Shown here in pieces: positions 7,119-13,557 of a DNA stretch of 13,560 nucleotides; position 1 is the first letter of the stretch; every line of letters begins with the position of its first letter. Location of the stretch: contig DYMW01000039.1 of NCBI GenBank assembly GCA_020721385.1, forward strand, positions 1 through 13,560, given 5' to 3'. The stretch comes from Sulfurovum sp. Lineage in GTDB: Bacteria; Campylobacterota; Campylobacteria; Campylobacterales; Sulfurovaceae. A program made the position numbers and the translations under genes. A model generated the notes under the pieces. That model was not told where the DNA came from, made no database searches, and was given only the letters and a program-made list of their open reading frames with translations.

Positions 7119-7188
7119 TTTATAAAAAAATAATTACAAAATATATTGTATAAAATTTTAAGTTATTACAATATATTGTACAATTACA
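7119..7188. promoter_or_regulatory. Divergent bioB / proline-rich gene promoter region with repeated elements
   Basis: ATATATTGTA occurs at 7141-7150 and 7171-7180, exactly 30 bases (about three helical turns) apart. The second copy is part of a perfect 14-base palindrome TACAATATATTGTA (7167-7180). ATTACA occurs at 7133, 7165 and 7183. Each ATATATTGTA runs into a -10-like hexamer on the plus strand (TATAAA at 7149, TACAAT at 7179). On the minus strand a T-tract followed by TATAAA (7124-7119) could serve bioB. The region may hold two binding sites on one face of the helix. It does not resemble known BirA or BioR operators. Confidence 0.45.
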
Positions 7189-7203
7189 ACAAAAAGGATA
7201 TTT

Positions 7204-7884
7204 TTGACCAAAATTCAAAAAACAATACTCCTCTTTATTTTGCTTATACTTCTTTTGATTTGTCTCTTTTCACTGAGCAACAAAGAGGTTAAAATTCAAC
7301 CTAAAAATAAAGAGATTATTCATATTGCCCCTATTATTATTCCTCCTACGCCTAAAAAGGATGACCCTGCTACAACATTGAGCAACCTACAATTGGCACT
7401 AGAGTCACTTGATAATGCAGAAGCATCTTCGGTAGAAAAAAGTGAAAAAGTGGTCTTAACAAATCTAAAAGAGAGTATTGAACAACTAACACCTCCTAAA
7501 ATTGTGGTTATACCAAAAGAAGAAACACCTAAAAAGAGTCCAATTAAAGCCATGATGAAACCCATTGTGAAACCAACGATTATCCCAAAAACACCTTCAC
7601 CAAAAGAACAACCTAAAAACATGGTTGTTGTTCATAAAAAAGTAGAAGTTAAAGAGAAAGCAGTCAACCTCCCTATAATTGAGAAACCAATAGAGAGACA
7701 ACAACCCATCATAGAGAAGCAACCAAAGGAAGAAAAATACCCCATTCTCGAACCTGTGGCAAGTGTAGAAGATAAAATCAATGAAGAAGAAATTAAGCTG
7801 AATGATTTAAGTTTTGTGAAAACATTAGGGGTTGTTAAAGAACATGACCCCTATACGGTTAGTGAACCAACTGGTTACAAATAA
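7204..7884 (+). CDS. Membrane-anchored proline/lysine-rich protein, TonB-like without a C-terminal domain
   Basis: I do not recognise a specific family. The 226-residue protein has a short basic start, one membrane segment (about 7-25, TILLFILLILLLICLFSL), then a low-complexity region rich in Pro, Lys, Glu and Ile (for example APIIIPPTPKK, PIVKPTIIPKTPSPKEQPK, IIEKPIERQQPIIEKQPKEE). This layout is that of the periplasm-spanning linker of TonB or of SPOR/AMIN-type envelope proteins, but no folded C-terminal domain follows; it ends DPYTVSEPTGYK. The start codon is TTG at 7204, supported by AAAAAGGA 5 bases upstream and by the absence of an ATG nearby. It diverges from bioB and converges on the rhodanese gene. 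No ExbB/ExbD genes are near. A structural or spacer role in the cell envelope is possible but unproven. Confidence 0.75.
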   Translation: MTKIQKTILLFILLILLLICLFSLSNKEVKIQPKNKEIIHIAPIIIPPTPKKDDPATTLSNLQLALESLDNAEASSVEKSEKVVLTNLKESIEQLTPPKIVVIPKEETPKKSPIKAMMKPIVKPTIIPKTPSPKEQPKNMVVVHKKVEVKEKAVNLPIIEKPIERQQPIIEKQPKEEKYPILEPVASVEDKINEEEIKLNDLSFVKTLGVVKEHDPYTVSEPTGYK

Positions 7885-7904
7885 CCCTTTTTTAATAAAG
7901 GGTT
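7883..7904. terminator. Possible shared hairpin between two convergent genes
   Basis: AACCCTTT (7883-7890) and AAAGGGTT (7897-7904) form a perfect 8-base stem with a 6-base loop. The stem begins within the stop codon of the proline-rich gene and spans the stop codon and last codons of the rhodanese gene. No long U-tract follows on either strand, so efficiency as an intrinsic terminator is doubtful. Confidence 0.45.
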
Positions 7905-8617
7905 AATCCCAAACTTTTCCAACTCTCTACACCTCCACGATAGTAGAGAAGGTTCTCTTTTGGATACCCCAATTTCACAAGAGTTTGAATGGCTTGTGAA
8001 GCTTGAATATCTTCTGCTCCATCACCAAAAATCAATAACGTTTTTATGTTTTTAAAATACCATCTTGTACCTGCTTGTTTGGCTCCTAAAAGCGTTAATA
8101 CCTCTTTTTGATACTTACTTTTGTTACTTAACATTGTATACGGTAGATTAATGGCACCTGGAATGGTGCTCTTATTGTACAAATCACTGCTTCGAGCATC
8201 AATAAGTAGTTGACCTTTTTTCTCTTTAAGGGCTTCTATAAATGTTAATGTTTCCAATTCGGCAACCGTTTGAACCCCATCAATACTCAGAGGTTGAATA
8301 CAAAAAGGTGGACAAGTATGTGCGTGATCTTTACCAACACGTTCAATAACCAATTCATGATTTTGATGCATCACTGTAACCGATGCCAACTTCTCAGTAA
8401 TATTGACTACCAATGGTGAGGTAGATGCATTATGCTCATTATCATTCAACAAAGAAGATGACGCTGTTAATGGATTGAGAGAAGAACACTCTTGTGTTTT
8501 ACTGCTTACAACGGAAGAACACCCTATCTCTATAGGCTCTTTGGCATCCAACACCATAAAAGAAAATAGCCATAATCCAAATATTATCCCTTTAATATCG
8601 TACACTTTTACACCCAT
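7892..8617 (-). CDS. Exported rhodanese-fold protein lacking the catalytic cysteine
   Basis: The 241-residue protein starts with an apparent signal or anchor (about 9-24, hydrophobic, ending near LDA), then a Ser/Asn-rich linker, a CPPFC motif (102-106, in HAHTCPPFCIQPL) and a rhodanese domain (about 116-240, with LLIDARSSDLYNKSTIPGAINLPY and YYRGGVESWKSLG). In active rhodaneses the strand before the loop ends in a Cys that carries the persulfide; here the segment reads LLIFGDGAEDIQ with Gly198 at that place. It is therefore unlikely to be a sulfurtransferase. It may bind a partner, or the CPPFC pair may be the working part. The gene starts one base after the stop of the thioredoxin-like gene, with AAGAGAG as ribosome site, so the two form an operon. 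Function unknown. Confidence 0.82.
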   Translation of the reverse strand: MGVKVYDIKGIIFGLWLFSFMVLDAKEPIEIGCSSVVSSKTQECSSLNPLTASSSLLNDNEHNASTSPLVVNITEKLASVTVMHQNHELVIERVGKDHAHTCPPFCIQPLSIDGVQTVAELETLTFIEALKEKKGQLLIDARSSDLYNKSTIPGAINLPYTMLSNKSKYQKEVLTLLGAKQAGTRWYFKNIKTLLIFGDGAEDIQASQAIQTLVKLGYPKENLLYYRGGVESWKSLGLTLY

Positions 8618-8618
8618 A

Positions 8619-9221
8619 TTATTTCTCTCTTAAAAGTGAAGCTTTCATTAATTCTGCTAGGGTATAGGATTTTGCTCCCAATTCAAATGCCAAAACATGA
8701 CCATCTTTACCCACAACAATTGTAAGCGGTATCACCCCACTCCAACCATATTGCTCTTGTAAATAGGAATAAAATGACTCTTGCTCTTCACCTTGAACAA
8801 TAGAGTAGTTAATGCCATACTCTTTGACAAATTGTTTAGATTCTTCTACTGAGTGTTGTTGTGCTTCAACAGCTACAATATCCAACATATCTGGTAAATC
8901 ATTTTTTAATTTAATCAGTTCGGGAATCTCTTTTTTGCAAAAGTGACAATCCCAACCAAAGATTTTTAAAAAAACAATTTTATCTTGCATCTCTTTAATC
9001 TTAAACTCTTTTGGTGATGCTTCAATAGTTAAAACCTTTCCCTCTAATGTTTTAAACTGAAAAGTAGGATTTGTGGTTGAATCTAATGTCTGAAAAATTT
9101 CATTCTTGAAAACCTCATTTTTTGAAATCGTAGCTCTTGGCATTATCAAATAAACCATCATCGCAATCATGAGTAACAACAAACCAATCAGACCCAAAAT
9201 TACGTTTTTCTTTTTTCCCAT
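8619..9221 (-). CDS. Membrane-anchored periplasmic TlpA/ResA-like thioredoxin
   Basis: The 200-residue protein has an N-terminal membrane anchor (about 7-27, VILGLIGLLLLMIAMMVYLIM) and a periplasmic thioredoxin fold with active site Cys92-His-Phe-Cys95 (GWDCHFCKKE). The cis-proline is Pro165 in GVIPLT, and VVGKDGHVL (169-177) is the usual strand turn. The insertion between the redox helix and the cis-Pro region is that of TlpA/ResA/AhpC-like proteins. It probably reduces or exchanges disulfides in the envelope, for example in cytochrome c maturation; the substrate is not indicated. The start ATG has AAAAAGGG 8 bases upstream. The exported rhodanese-fold protein with a CPPFC pair is encoded directly downstream in the same operon and is a plausible partner. 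Confidence 0.9.
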   Translation of the reverse strand: MGKKKNVILGLIGLLLLMIAMMVYLIMPRATISKNEVFKNEIFQTLDSTTNPTFQFKTLEGKVLTIEASPKEFKIKEMQDKIVFLKIFGWDCHFCKKEIPELIKLKNDLPDMLDIVAVEAQQHSVEESKQFVKEYGINYSIVQGEEQESFYSYLQEQYGWSGVIPLTIVVGKDGHVLAFELGAKSYTLAELMKASLLREK

Positions 9222-9273
9222 TATTTTTACCCTTTTTAAAAATATGTTAGCATATCAGAAAAACTATTTAAAT

Positions 9274-9290
9274 CTTCTTTATCAAAGAAG
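9274..9290. promoter_or_regulatory. Small perfect hairpin between divergent thioredoxin and HPt genes
   Basis: CTTCTTT (9274-9280), ATC, AAAGAAG (9284-9290) is a 7-base stem with a 3-base loop. It sits upstream of both divergent genes and may be an operator half-dyad or chance. The rest of 9222-9376 holds the HPt promoter and nothing else I can name. Confidence 0.2.
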
Positions 9291-9316
9291 CCCAAAAAAT
9301 GATGATTCTAATTACA

Positions 9317-9350
9317 TTTTCACAATTACTACCAACTCTATAACTATAAT
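9317..9350 (+). promoter_or_regulatory. HPt operon promoter (P1) with element shared with the PilJ-like gene
   Basis: A consensus -10 TATAAT is at 9345-9350, predicting a start near 9357 and a leader of about 20 bases. Three bases upstream lies TACCAACTCTAT (9330-9341), preceded by TTTTCA-N2-ATT (9317-9327). The same arrangement with the same spacings occurs at 12952-12985. The shared word covers about -27 to -16, where an activator or repressor would contact RNA polymerase. Confidence 0.6.
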
Positions 9351-9376
9351 TCATTTTACAGATTCAAGGAGCAAAT

Positions 9377-9715
9377 GTGTCAACAATTCCCAGCAACAAT
9401 AATTTAGAAATAAAACTGCCTCAGTCATCGAACATCAATACGACGATAGGGCTTAAACATTTAAATAATAATTCCTCTTTATATTTGAAAATTTTAAACA
9501 GTTTCAAACAACGATACACCAATATAAATATACAAACCCTTAATCCTGAAGAGCGAGAACGTACCCTCCACACCATTAAAGGATTAACAGCAACCTTGGG
9601 TATGGAATCATTGTTGTATACGATTCAAGAACTCGAAAAAAGATTTGATGAGACATTATTACCACTATTTTCACAGCAATTAGCCCTTGTTCTGGAGGAT
9701 ATTCAAAATATATGA
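9377..9715 (+). CDS. Stand-alone histidine phosphotransfer (HPt) protein
   Basis: This 112-residue protein should carry a phosphoryl group between the REC domain of a hybrid kinase and a response regulator in the cytoplasm. The phosphoacceptor motif is HTIKG with His65 and Lys68 (ERTLHTIKGLTATLGMESLL, 61-80), within an all-helical domain (about 25-110). The lead-in LPQSSNINTTIGLKHLNNNSSLYLKILNSF resembles the linker and first helix of HPt domains fused to the C-terminus of hybrid kinases, so the gene may be a split-off piece of such a kinase. The start is GTG at 9377 with AAGGA 6 bases upstream; the overlapping ATG at 9375 is in another frame and reads only 10 codons. The PstS-like and hybrid kinase genes follow, and that kinase has no HPt of its own. 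Confidence 0.85.
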   Translation: MSTIPSNNNLEIKLPQSSNINTTIGLKHLNNNSSLYLKILNSFKQRYTNINIQTLNPEERERTLHTIKGLTATLGMESLLYTIQELEKRFDETLLPLFSQQLALVLEDIQNI

Positions 9716-9768
9716 TAAATTTTTAGTATTAATATTCTTTTTTAAGTAATAATTAATAATTGTGCTTA

Positions 9769-9774
9769 TATACT
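9769..9774 (+). promoter_or_regulatory. Weak candidate -10 ahead of the PstS-like gene
   Basis: TATACT, with a predicted start near 9781 and a leader of about 26 bases. A TATAAT at 9786-9791 is better in sequence but would start the transcript on the ribosome site. The gene may also be read from the HPt promoter. Confidence 0.25.
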
Positions 9775-9806
9775 TTGGCTTTTATTATAATCATTCAAGG
9801 ATTACC

Positions 9807-10196
9807 ATGAAGCCAATACTTTTATCTATTCTTCTTTCTCTAACAGCTTTCTGCGATATTTCTGTTATTATCTCACCCAATAATCCTCTTGCAAAAATAA
9901 GTCAAAAAGAATTGGCCGATCTTTATCTCAAAAAAACAGATACCATTCATGGTATTAAAGTGATACCTATTGACAGCACCGATACCAAAACATATCAAGA
10001 GTTTTATCAAAAAATTGTCCAAAAAAACCCTGAGCAAATTCATGCCTATTGGGTCAATCAAATTTATACAGGGGACAAACAACCACCCGAAAAACTCTCA
10101 CCAGAAGAACTGAGCCATGCCATGAAAAAAAATAATAAAATTATTGCTTATTCATCCAATCCCCTAGATGGAACCATTACCTTAAGTGTAAAATAG
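9807..10196 (+). CDS. Small PstS-like periplasmic solute-binding protein
   Basis: The 129-residue product has a signal peptide (MKPILLSILLSLTAFC, cut near residue 16) and a single lobe of the phosphate/PstS-type binding fold. Recognisable parts are VIISPNNPLAKISQKELADLYLKK (20-43), IPIDSTDTKTYQEFYQKI (53-70), the AYWVNQIYTGDKQPPEKL stretch (80-97) and a closing IAYSSNPLDGTITL (113-126). Such short PstS-like proteins often stand beside membrane hybrid kinases, and here the kinase gene follows after 55 bases, so it likely presents a ligand to the kinase sensor rather than feeding a transporter; no ABC genes are near. I chose the ATG at 9807, because AAGGA lies 5 bases upstream and the signal peptide starts there; an in-frame GTG at 9762 would add 15 residues ahead of it. 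The ligand is unknown; phosphate or another oxyanion is only a guess. Confidence 0.8.
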   Translation: MKPILLSILLSLTAFCDISVIISPNNPLAKISQKELADLYLKKTDTIHGIKVIPIDSTDTKTYQEFYQKIVQKNPEQIHAYWVNQIYTGDKQPPEKLSPEELSHAMKKNNKIIAYSSNPLDGTITLSVK

Positions 10197-10251
10197 TATT
10201 ATACGAACCAATTCAAAGAGTATTCACGCAAATTTTCACAAAGTTTTGATT

Positions 10252-12171
10252 ATGTCCAATTCAACCATTTTACATAAATTACGTCTTATCTTCTTTCTTA
10301 GTATCTCTTTTTTTATTTTTTATATGCTCATGAATTATGGCTTTACCACCAACAGTATTAAACGTCTCAATGACATTAAAACCAATAAATTTGAAATTGC
10401 TTCCTTACACTCTGACAATCTACACCTCTATGAAAAACTGGTTCAAATCCTAGAAAATGCTGGACGAATGCGTGAAATAGCCCTTTTGGAATCTGCCAAA
10501 GAGGAAAAAGAAAAAATTTTAAAAAATTTAGAAACTTTAAAATATTATGCTTCTGATAATCAACTCATTAAGGAAAAACATGCCATTGAAGAGTTTTTTC
10601 GTATTGCGACAGAGCTAACCCATAAAGTCATTGAAGGAGAAGATATTCCCTTAGAGTTTGTTCAAAATTTTCAAATGCTAAGTCAAAAAAACAAATTGCT
10701 CTTTATTCAACAACGAGAAAATGCCTTAAATACACTTTACAGTTCCATCAACACTTTATCAAACAATAATTCAACTTTTTTTACTTTTTCATTGCTACTC
10801 TCTATTGTTAGCTCACTGTTTATTATTGCTGTGGATCTTTATTTCTATTTTAACATTAAAAGAAGATTTGAGCAGGTGCGTTTATCGCTCAAAAATTTGA
10901 ATACCAATCAACCTGATTTCTCTAAAAAAATGTCTGTTGAGTATCATGATGAAATTGGTGAACTGGTTGAAGGATTTAATCAACTGCAACACAAACTTGA
11001 ACTTGATTATAATCATCTACACACGCTTAAAGTCAAAGCTGAAGATACTGTCAAATTAAAATCTGAATTTTTAGCCAATATGAGTCATGAAATACGTACG
11101 CCCATGAATGGAATTATTGGAATGAGCTACTTAACCCTAAAAACCAATTTAGATCCTAAACAACGAAATTTTATTGAAAAAATTGACAACTCGGCAAAAA
11201 TGCTTTTAGGGATTATCAACAACATTTTAGACCTCTCCAAAATAGAAGCAGGAAAACTGGAATTAGAAAAGATTGATTTTAAACTGCACAAAGTTATTGA
11301 GAGTGCTGTTGATTTGTTACGATTTAAGATGCAAGAGAAAAACATTAAACTGCACCTTTATTATGAAAAAGATCTTCCCAAACTTTTTCATGGTGACAGT
11401 TTGCGTATCTTACAAATACTCACCAACCTTTTAAGTAATGCCGTAAAATTTACCCCTCAAGGGGAGATAGAGATTCACATCAATAAAGTACATCACAATC
11501 GATTTAGATTTAAGATTAAAGATACAGGAATAGGACTCACCAAAGAGGAACAAAAAAATCTCTTTAAAGCCTTTTCCCAAGCCGATGGTAGTACGAGTCG
11601 AAAATATGGAGGAACGGGTCTAGGACTTGCCATCTCCAAACAACTTGTAGAGATGATGAATGGAAAAATATGGGTTGAAAGTAGCTATCAACAAGGCAGT
11701 AGTTTTATTTTTGAAATTGAAATACTGGCTTTATTTAATACCCTAAACAGTAAGAAACTCCCATCCAAACCCAAAGAAGAGAGAAATATTGAACACGATA
11801 TGGCACGTCTTGAAGGTAAACGAATTTTATTAGCAGAAGACAATTTTATTAATCAAGAGATTATTTTAGGCTTACTTGAAAATTCCAATATTCAAATCGA
11901 CATTGCCCAAGATGGTCAAGAAGCGATAGAACTGCACAACAAACACAACTATACCTTAATACTCATGGACATACAAATGCCCATTCTTGATGGCTATGAA
12001 GCTGCAAAAGTGATACGCCAAACCGATAAAATTATTCCTATCATAGCCATAACTGCTTCTGCCATGAAAGAGGATGTTCAAAAAACCATAGAGTCAGGGA
12101 TGAATGATCATCTCAATAAACCCATTGATGTGAATAAACTCTATGAAATACTGCTACAATACAGCACTTAA
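10252..12171 (+). CDS. Membrane hybrid histidine kinase (HAMP-HisKA-HATPase-REC)
   Basis: The 639-residue protein senses an external signal and starts a phosphorelay. Membrane segments at about 11-29 and 177-200 enclose a helical periplasmic domain of about 145 residues. A HAMP segment follows (201-255, with DEIGELVEGFN). HisKA has the phosphorylated His279 (FLANMSHEIRTPMNGIIG). HATPase has the N box around Asn396 (TNLLSNAVKF), Asp424 in KDTGIG and the GGTGLGLAI loop at 453-461. The C-terminal REC domain (524-636) has Glu529-Asp530, acceptor Asp573 (LMDIQMP), Thr601 and Lys623. All catalytic residues are intact. There is no HPt domain, which makes the separate HPt gene upstream the natural partner. 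I chose the ATG at 10252; an in-frame TTG at 10246 is possible, and neither has a strong ribosome site. The end overlaps the regulator gene by 4 bases, tail to tail. Confidence 0.95.
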   Translation: MSNSTILHKLRLIFFLSISFFIFYMLMNYGFTTNSIKRLNDIKTNKFEIASLHSDNLHLYEKLVQILENAGRMREIALLESAKEEKEKILKNLETLKYYASDNQLIKEKHAIEEFFRIATELTHKVIEGEDIPLEFVQNFQMLSQKNKLLFIQQRENALNTLYSSINTLSNNNSTFFTFSLLLSIVSSLFIIAVDLYFYFNIKRRFEQVRLSLKNLNTNQPDFSKKMSVEYHDEIGELVEGFNQLQHKLELDYNHLHTLKVKAEDTVKLKSEFLANMSHEIRTPMNGIIGMSYLTLKTNLDPKQRNFIEKIDNSAKMLLGIINNILDLSKIEAGKLELEKIDFKLHKVIESAVDLLRFKMQEKNIKLHLYYEKDLPKLFHGDSLRILQILTNLLSNAVKFTPQGEIEIHINKVHHNRFRFKIKDTGIGLTKEEQKNLFKAFSQADGSTSRKYGGTGLGLAISKQLVEMMNGKIWVESSYQQGSSFIFEIEILALFNTLNSKKLPSKPKEERNIEHDMARLEGKRILLAEDNFINQEIILGLLENSNIQIDIAQDGQEAIELHNKHNYTLILMDIQMPILDGYEAAKVIRQTDKIIPIIAITASAMKEDVQKTIESGMNDHLNKPIDVNKLYEILLQYST

Positions 12172-12878
12172 TAGCTAGAAGATTCCAATTCAGATAATGG
12201 ATTAAATCGATACCCTTCTCCATAAACATTAATAATAGACTCTTTTGGAATCTTTTTTCGTAACAACTTTACCAATGCCCGTACCTGATTGGCATCATAC
12301 TCTTTGTCAAAATCATCATGAGAGATGTAATCAAAAATTTCAAAAAAAGAGAAAACTTTATGCTCATTGGTTGAAAAAAGATTTAACAAGCGTCGCTCAT
12401 TTTTGGTCAATTTCACCTCATCATTATTAAAATAAAGTTTTTGAGGTTCTTTGTACCAACGCATATTTTTATCCAAATAGAATATCTTCTCTTTGGGTTT
12501 TTCACGCTCTCTTATCTCATCTGTTGCTTTGAGTAGTGCCTCTTTTAATTCATCAAAATTAATCGGTTTTAAAAGATATTTAATCAAATAAAGCTCAATG
12601 GCTTTAAGCAGATTCTCTTGACCTGCATAAGAAGTTGTAACAATAATTTTCACTTTTTTATCAAACTCTCGAATCTTTTTTGCCAAACTCAATCCATCCA
12701 ATTTGGGCATATTAATATCAAGTAAAATAATATCTGGTTTGAGTGCCAAATAACGCTCATATCCCTCTTCTCCATCATTAGCCAATGCCACTGTATCAAC
12801 ATACTCTTTAATAAAATCGATATATATCTCTTGAATATCCAAATCATCTTCTATATATAATAATGTTAAAGGTTTCAT
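12168..12878 (-). CDS. OmpR/PhoB-type response regulator
   Basis: The 236-residue DNA-binding regulator has an N-terminal REC domain with Glu10-Asp11-Asp12, acceptor Asp54 (ILLDINMP), Thr81-Thr82 and Lys104 (YLLKPI). A linker (about 118-148) leads to a winged-helix domain (about 150-226) with VKLTKNERRLLNLFSTN, the recognition helix region NQVRALVKLLRKKI and the wing INVYGEGYRF. It is the likely end receiver of the relay formed by the convergent kinase and the HPt protein. ANQVRAL-type helices bind direct repeats in most family members; a shared promoter block next to its gene and ahead of the HPt operon is a candidate target. AGAAG before the ATG is the ribosome site. The gene diverges from the PilJ-like gene. 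Both stops at the 3' end lie in one TTAA. Confidence 0.92.
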   Translation of the reverse strand: MKPLTLLYIEDDLDIQEIYIDFIKEYVDTVALANDGEEGYERYLALKPDIILLDINMPKLDGLSLAKKIREFDKKVKIIVTTSYAGQENLLKAIELYLIKYLLKPINFDELKEALLKATDEIREREKPKEKIFYLDKNMRWYKEPQKLYFNNDEVKLTKNERRLLNLFSTNEHKVFSFFEIFDYISHDDFDKEYDANQVRALVKLLRKKIPKESIINVYGEGYRFNPLSELESSSY

Positions 12879-12898
12879 GAATTCTTCTTTTTTTATTG

Positions 12899-12904
12899 AT
12901 TGTA
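12899..12904 (-). promoter_or_regulatory. Possible -10 of the response regulator gene
   Basis: TACAAT on the minus strand (context GGTTACAATC) predicts a start near 12892 and a short leader of about 13 bases. The imperfect AT-rich dyad around 12922-12934 (CTTTTAATAAAAG) lies upstream of it. Confidence 0.3.
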
Positions 12905-12951
12905 ACCTATTTCAAATAAAACTTTTAATAAAAGAACTTTATTTTCACTCT

Positions 12952-12985
12952 TTTTCATGATTCATACCAACTCTATTGATATTAT
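12952..12985 (+). promoter_or_regulatory. PilJ-like gene promoter (P2) with element shared with the HPt operon
   Basis: TTTTCA-N2-ATT-N2-TACCAACTCTAT-N3-TATTAT; the exact 12-base word is at 12965-12976 and the -10 at 12980-12985, with a start near 12992. All spacings equal those at 9317-9350 and 26 of 34 positions are identical. It lies in the divergent interval between the response regulator gene and the PilJ-like gene. Confidence 0.55.
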
Positions 12986-13014
12986 TTTAACAATTAAAAA
13001 AAGGACGTTTCACC

Positions 13015-13557
13015 ATGAAAAAAATCACAACATTGCTCGTTTTTATGCTATTGCTTATCTCTTCTATCACAGCCTATGCCGAAGATTATGCTCTGATCAA
13101 TCACTATCCGTTATTAAATGATATGAAAGTTGCCAACAAACAACAATTGATTATTGCTCACATAGAAGAAATTTTAAATCAATCCAACAAAGATAGAGAT
13201 ACCTTTAACACCTTGGAAAAAGAGTTCAATCAAGCACTGATAGGATTGATTGAAGGCGATGAGAAAATGAAGTTAAAAGGAACCAAGATTGCTACACTGC
13301 GTGGTCAACTCAACAGTATTAAAACCCTATGGAATCAAGAAAAAATCACCCTTATTAATGCATTAAACAGTGACAAACGTCAAGAAAAAGCCCTTGAGAC
13401 ACTTCATAAACTTTCAACAAAATTAGAAACACTTAATGAATGCTACAAGAAATCATACAAACAATACAAACTCAACTCAACCTTTAGCTCAATCGTTAAA
13501 CAGCATACCTATAATCATCTAACAAGACAACGACTTGCACTGAATATTATCAATTAA
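13015..13557 (+). CDS. Exported PilJ-like helical protein, apparently short at the C-terminus
   Basis: The 180-residue product has a clear signal peptide (MKKITTLLVFMLLLISSITAYA, cut after Ala22) and an all-helical periplasmic body with no further membrane segment. FNQALIGLIEGDEKMKLKGT (71-90) and RGQLNSIKTLWNQEK (96-110) resemble the type IV pili methyl-accepting chemotaxis transducer N-terminal (PilJ/NarX-like) domain, here without any output domain. The usual ligand motif, about GRQRMLSQ, is weak at its first place (ANKQQLIIA, 40-48) and appears again as TRQRLALN (170-177) just before the stop. In relatives as I recall them the second motif opens another helical stretch, so this protein may be truncated. 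AAGGAC ahead of the ATG is the ribosome site. Linked by position and promoter block to the phosphorelay genes. The family call is tentative. Confidence 0.65.
   Translation: MKKITTLLVFMLLLISSITAYAEDYALINHYPLLNDMKVANKQQLIIAHIEEILNQSNKDRDTFNTLEKEFNQALIGLIEGDEKMKLKGTKIATLRGQLNSIKTLWNQEKITLINALNSDKRQEKALETLHKLSTKLETLNECYKKSYKQYKLNSTFSSIVKQHTYNHLTRQRLALNIIN

Noticed and set aside
7141..7180. BirA or BioR operator controlling bioB
   Set aside because: The repeated words do not match the TTGTTAACC-type BirA sites or the TTATMTATAA BioR site as I know them.
9777..9792. Sigma-54 type promoter ahead of the PstS-like gene (TTGGC)
   Set aside because: The GC of the -12 element is missing at the required spacing.
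9762..9806. N-terminal extension of the PstS-like protein from a GTG
   Set aside because: It would put 15 residues before a good signal peptide, and the AAGGA site fits the ATG at 9807.
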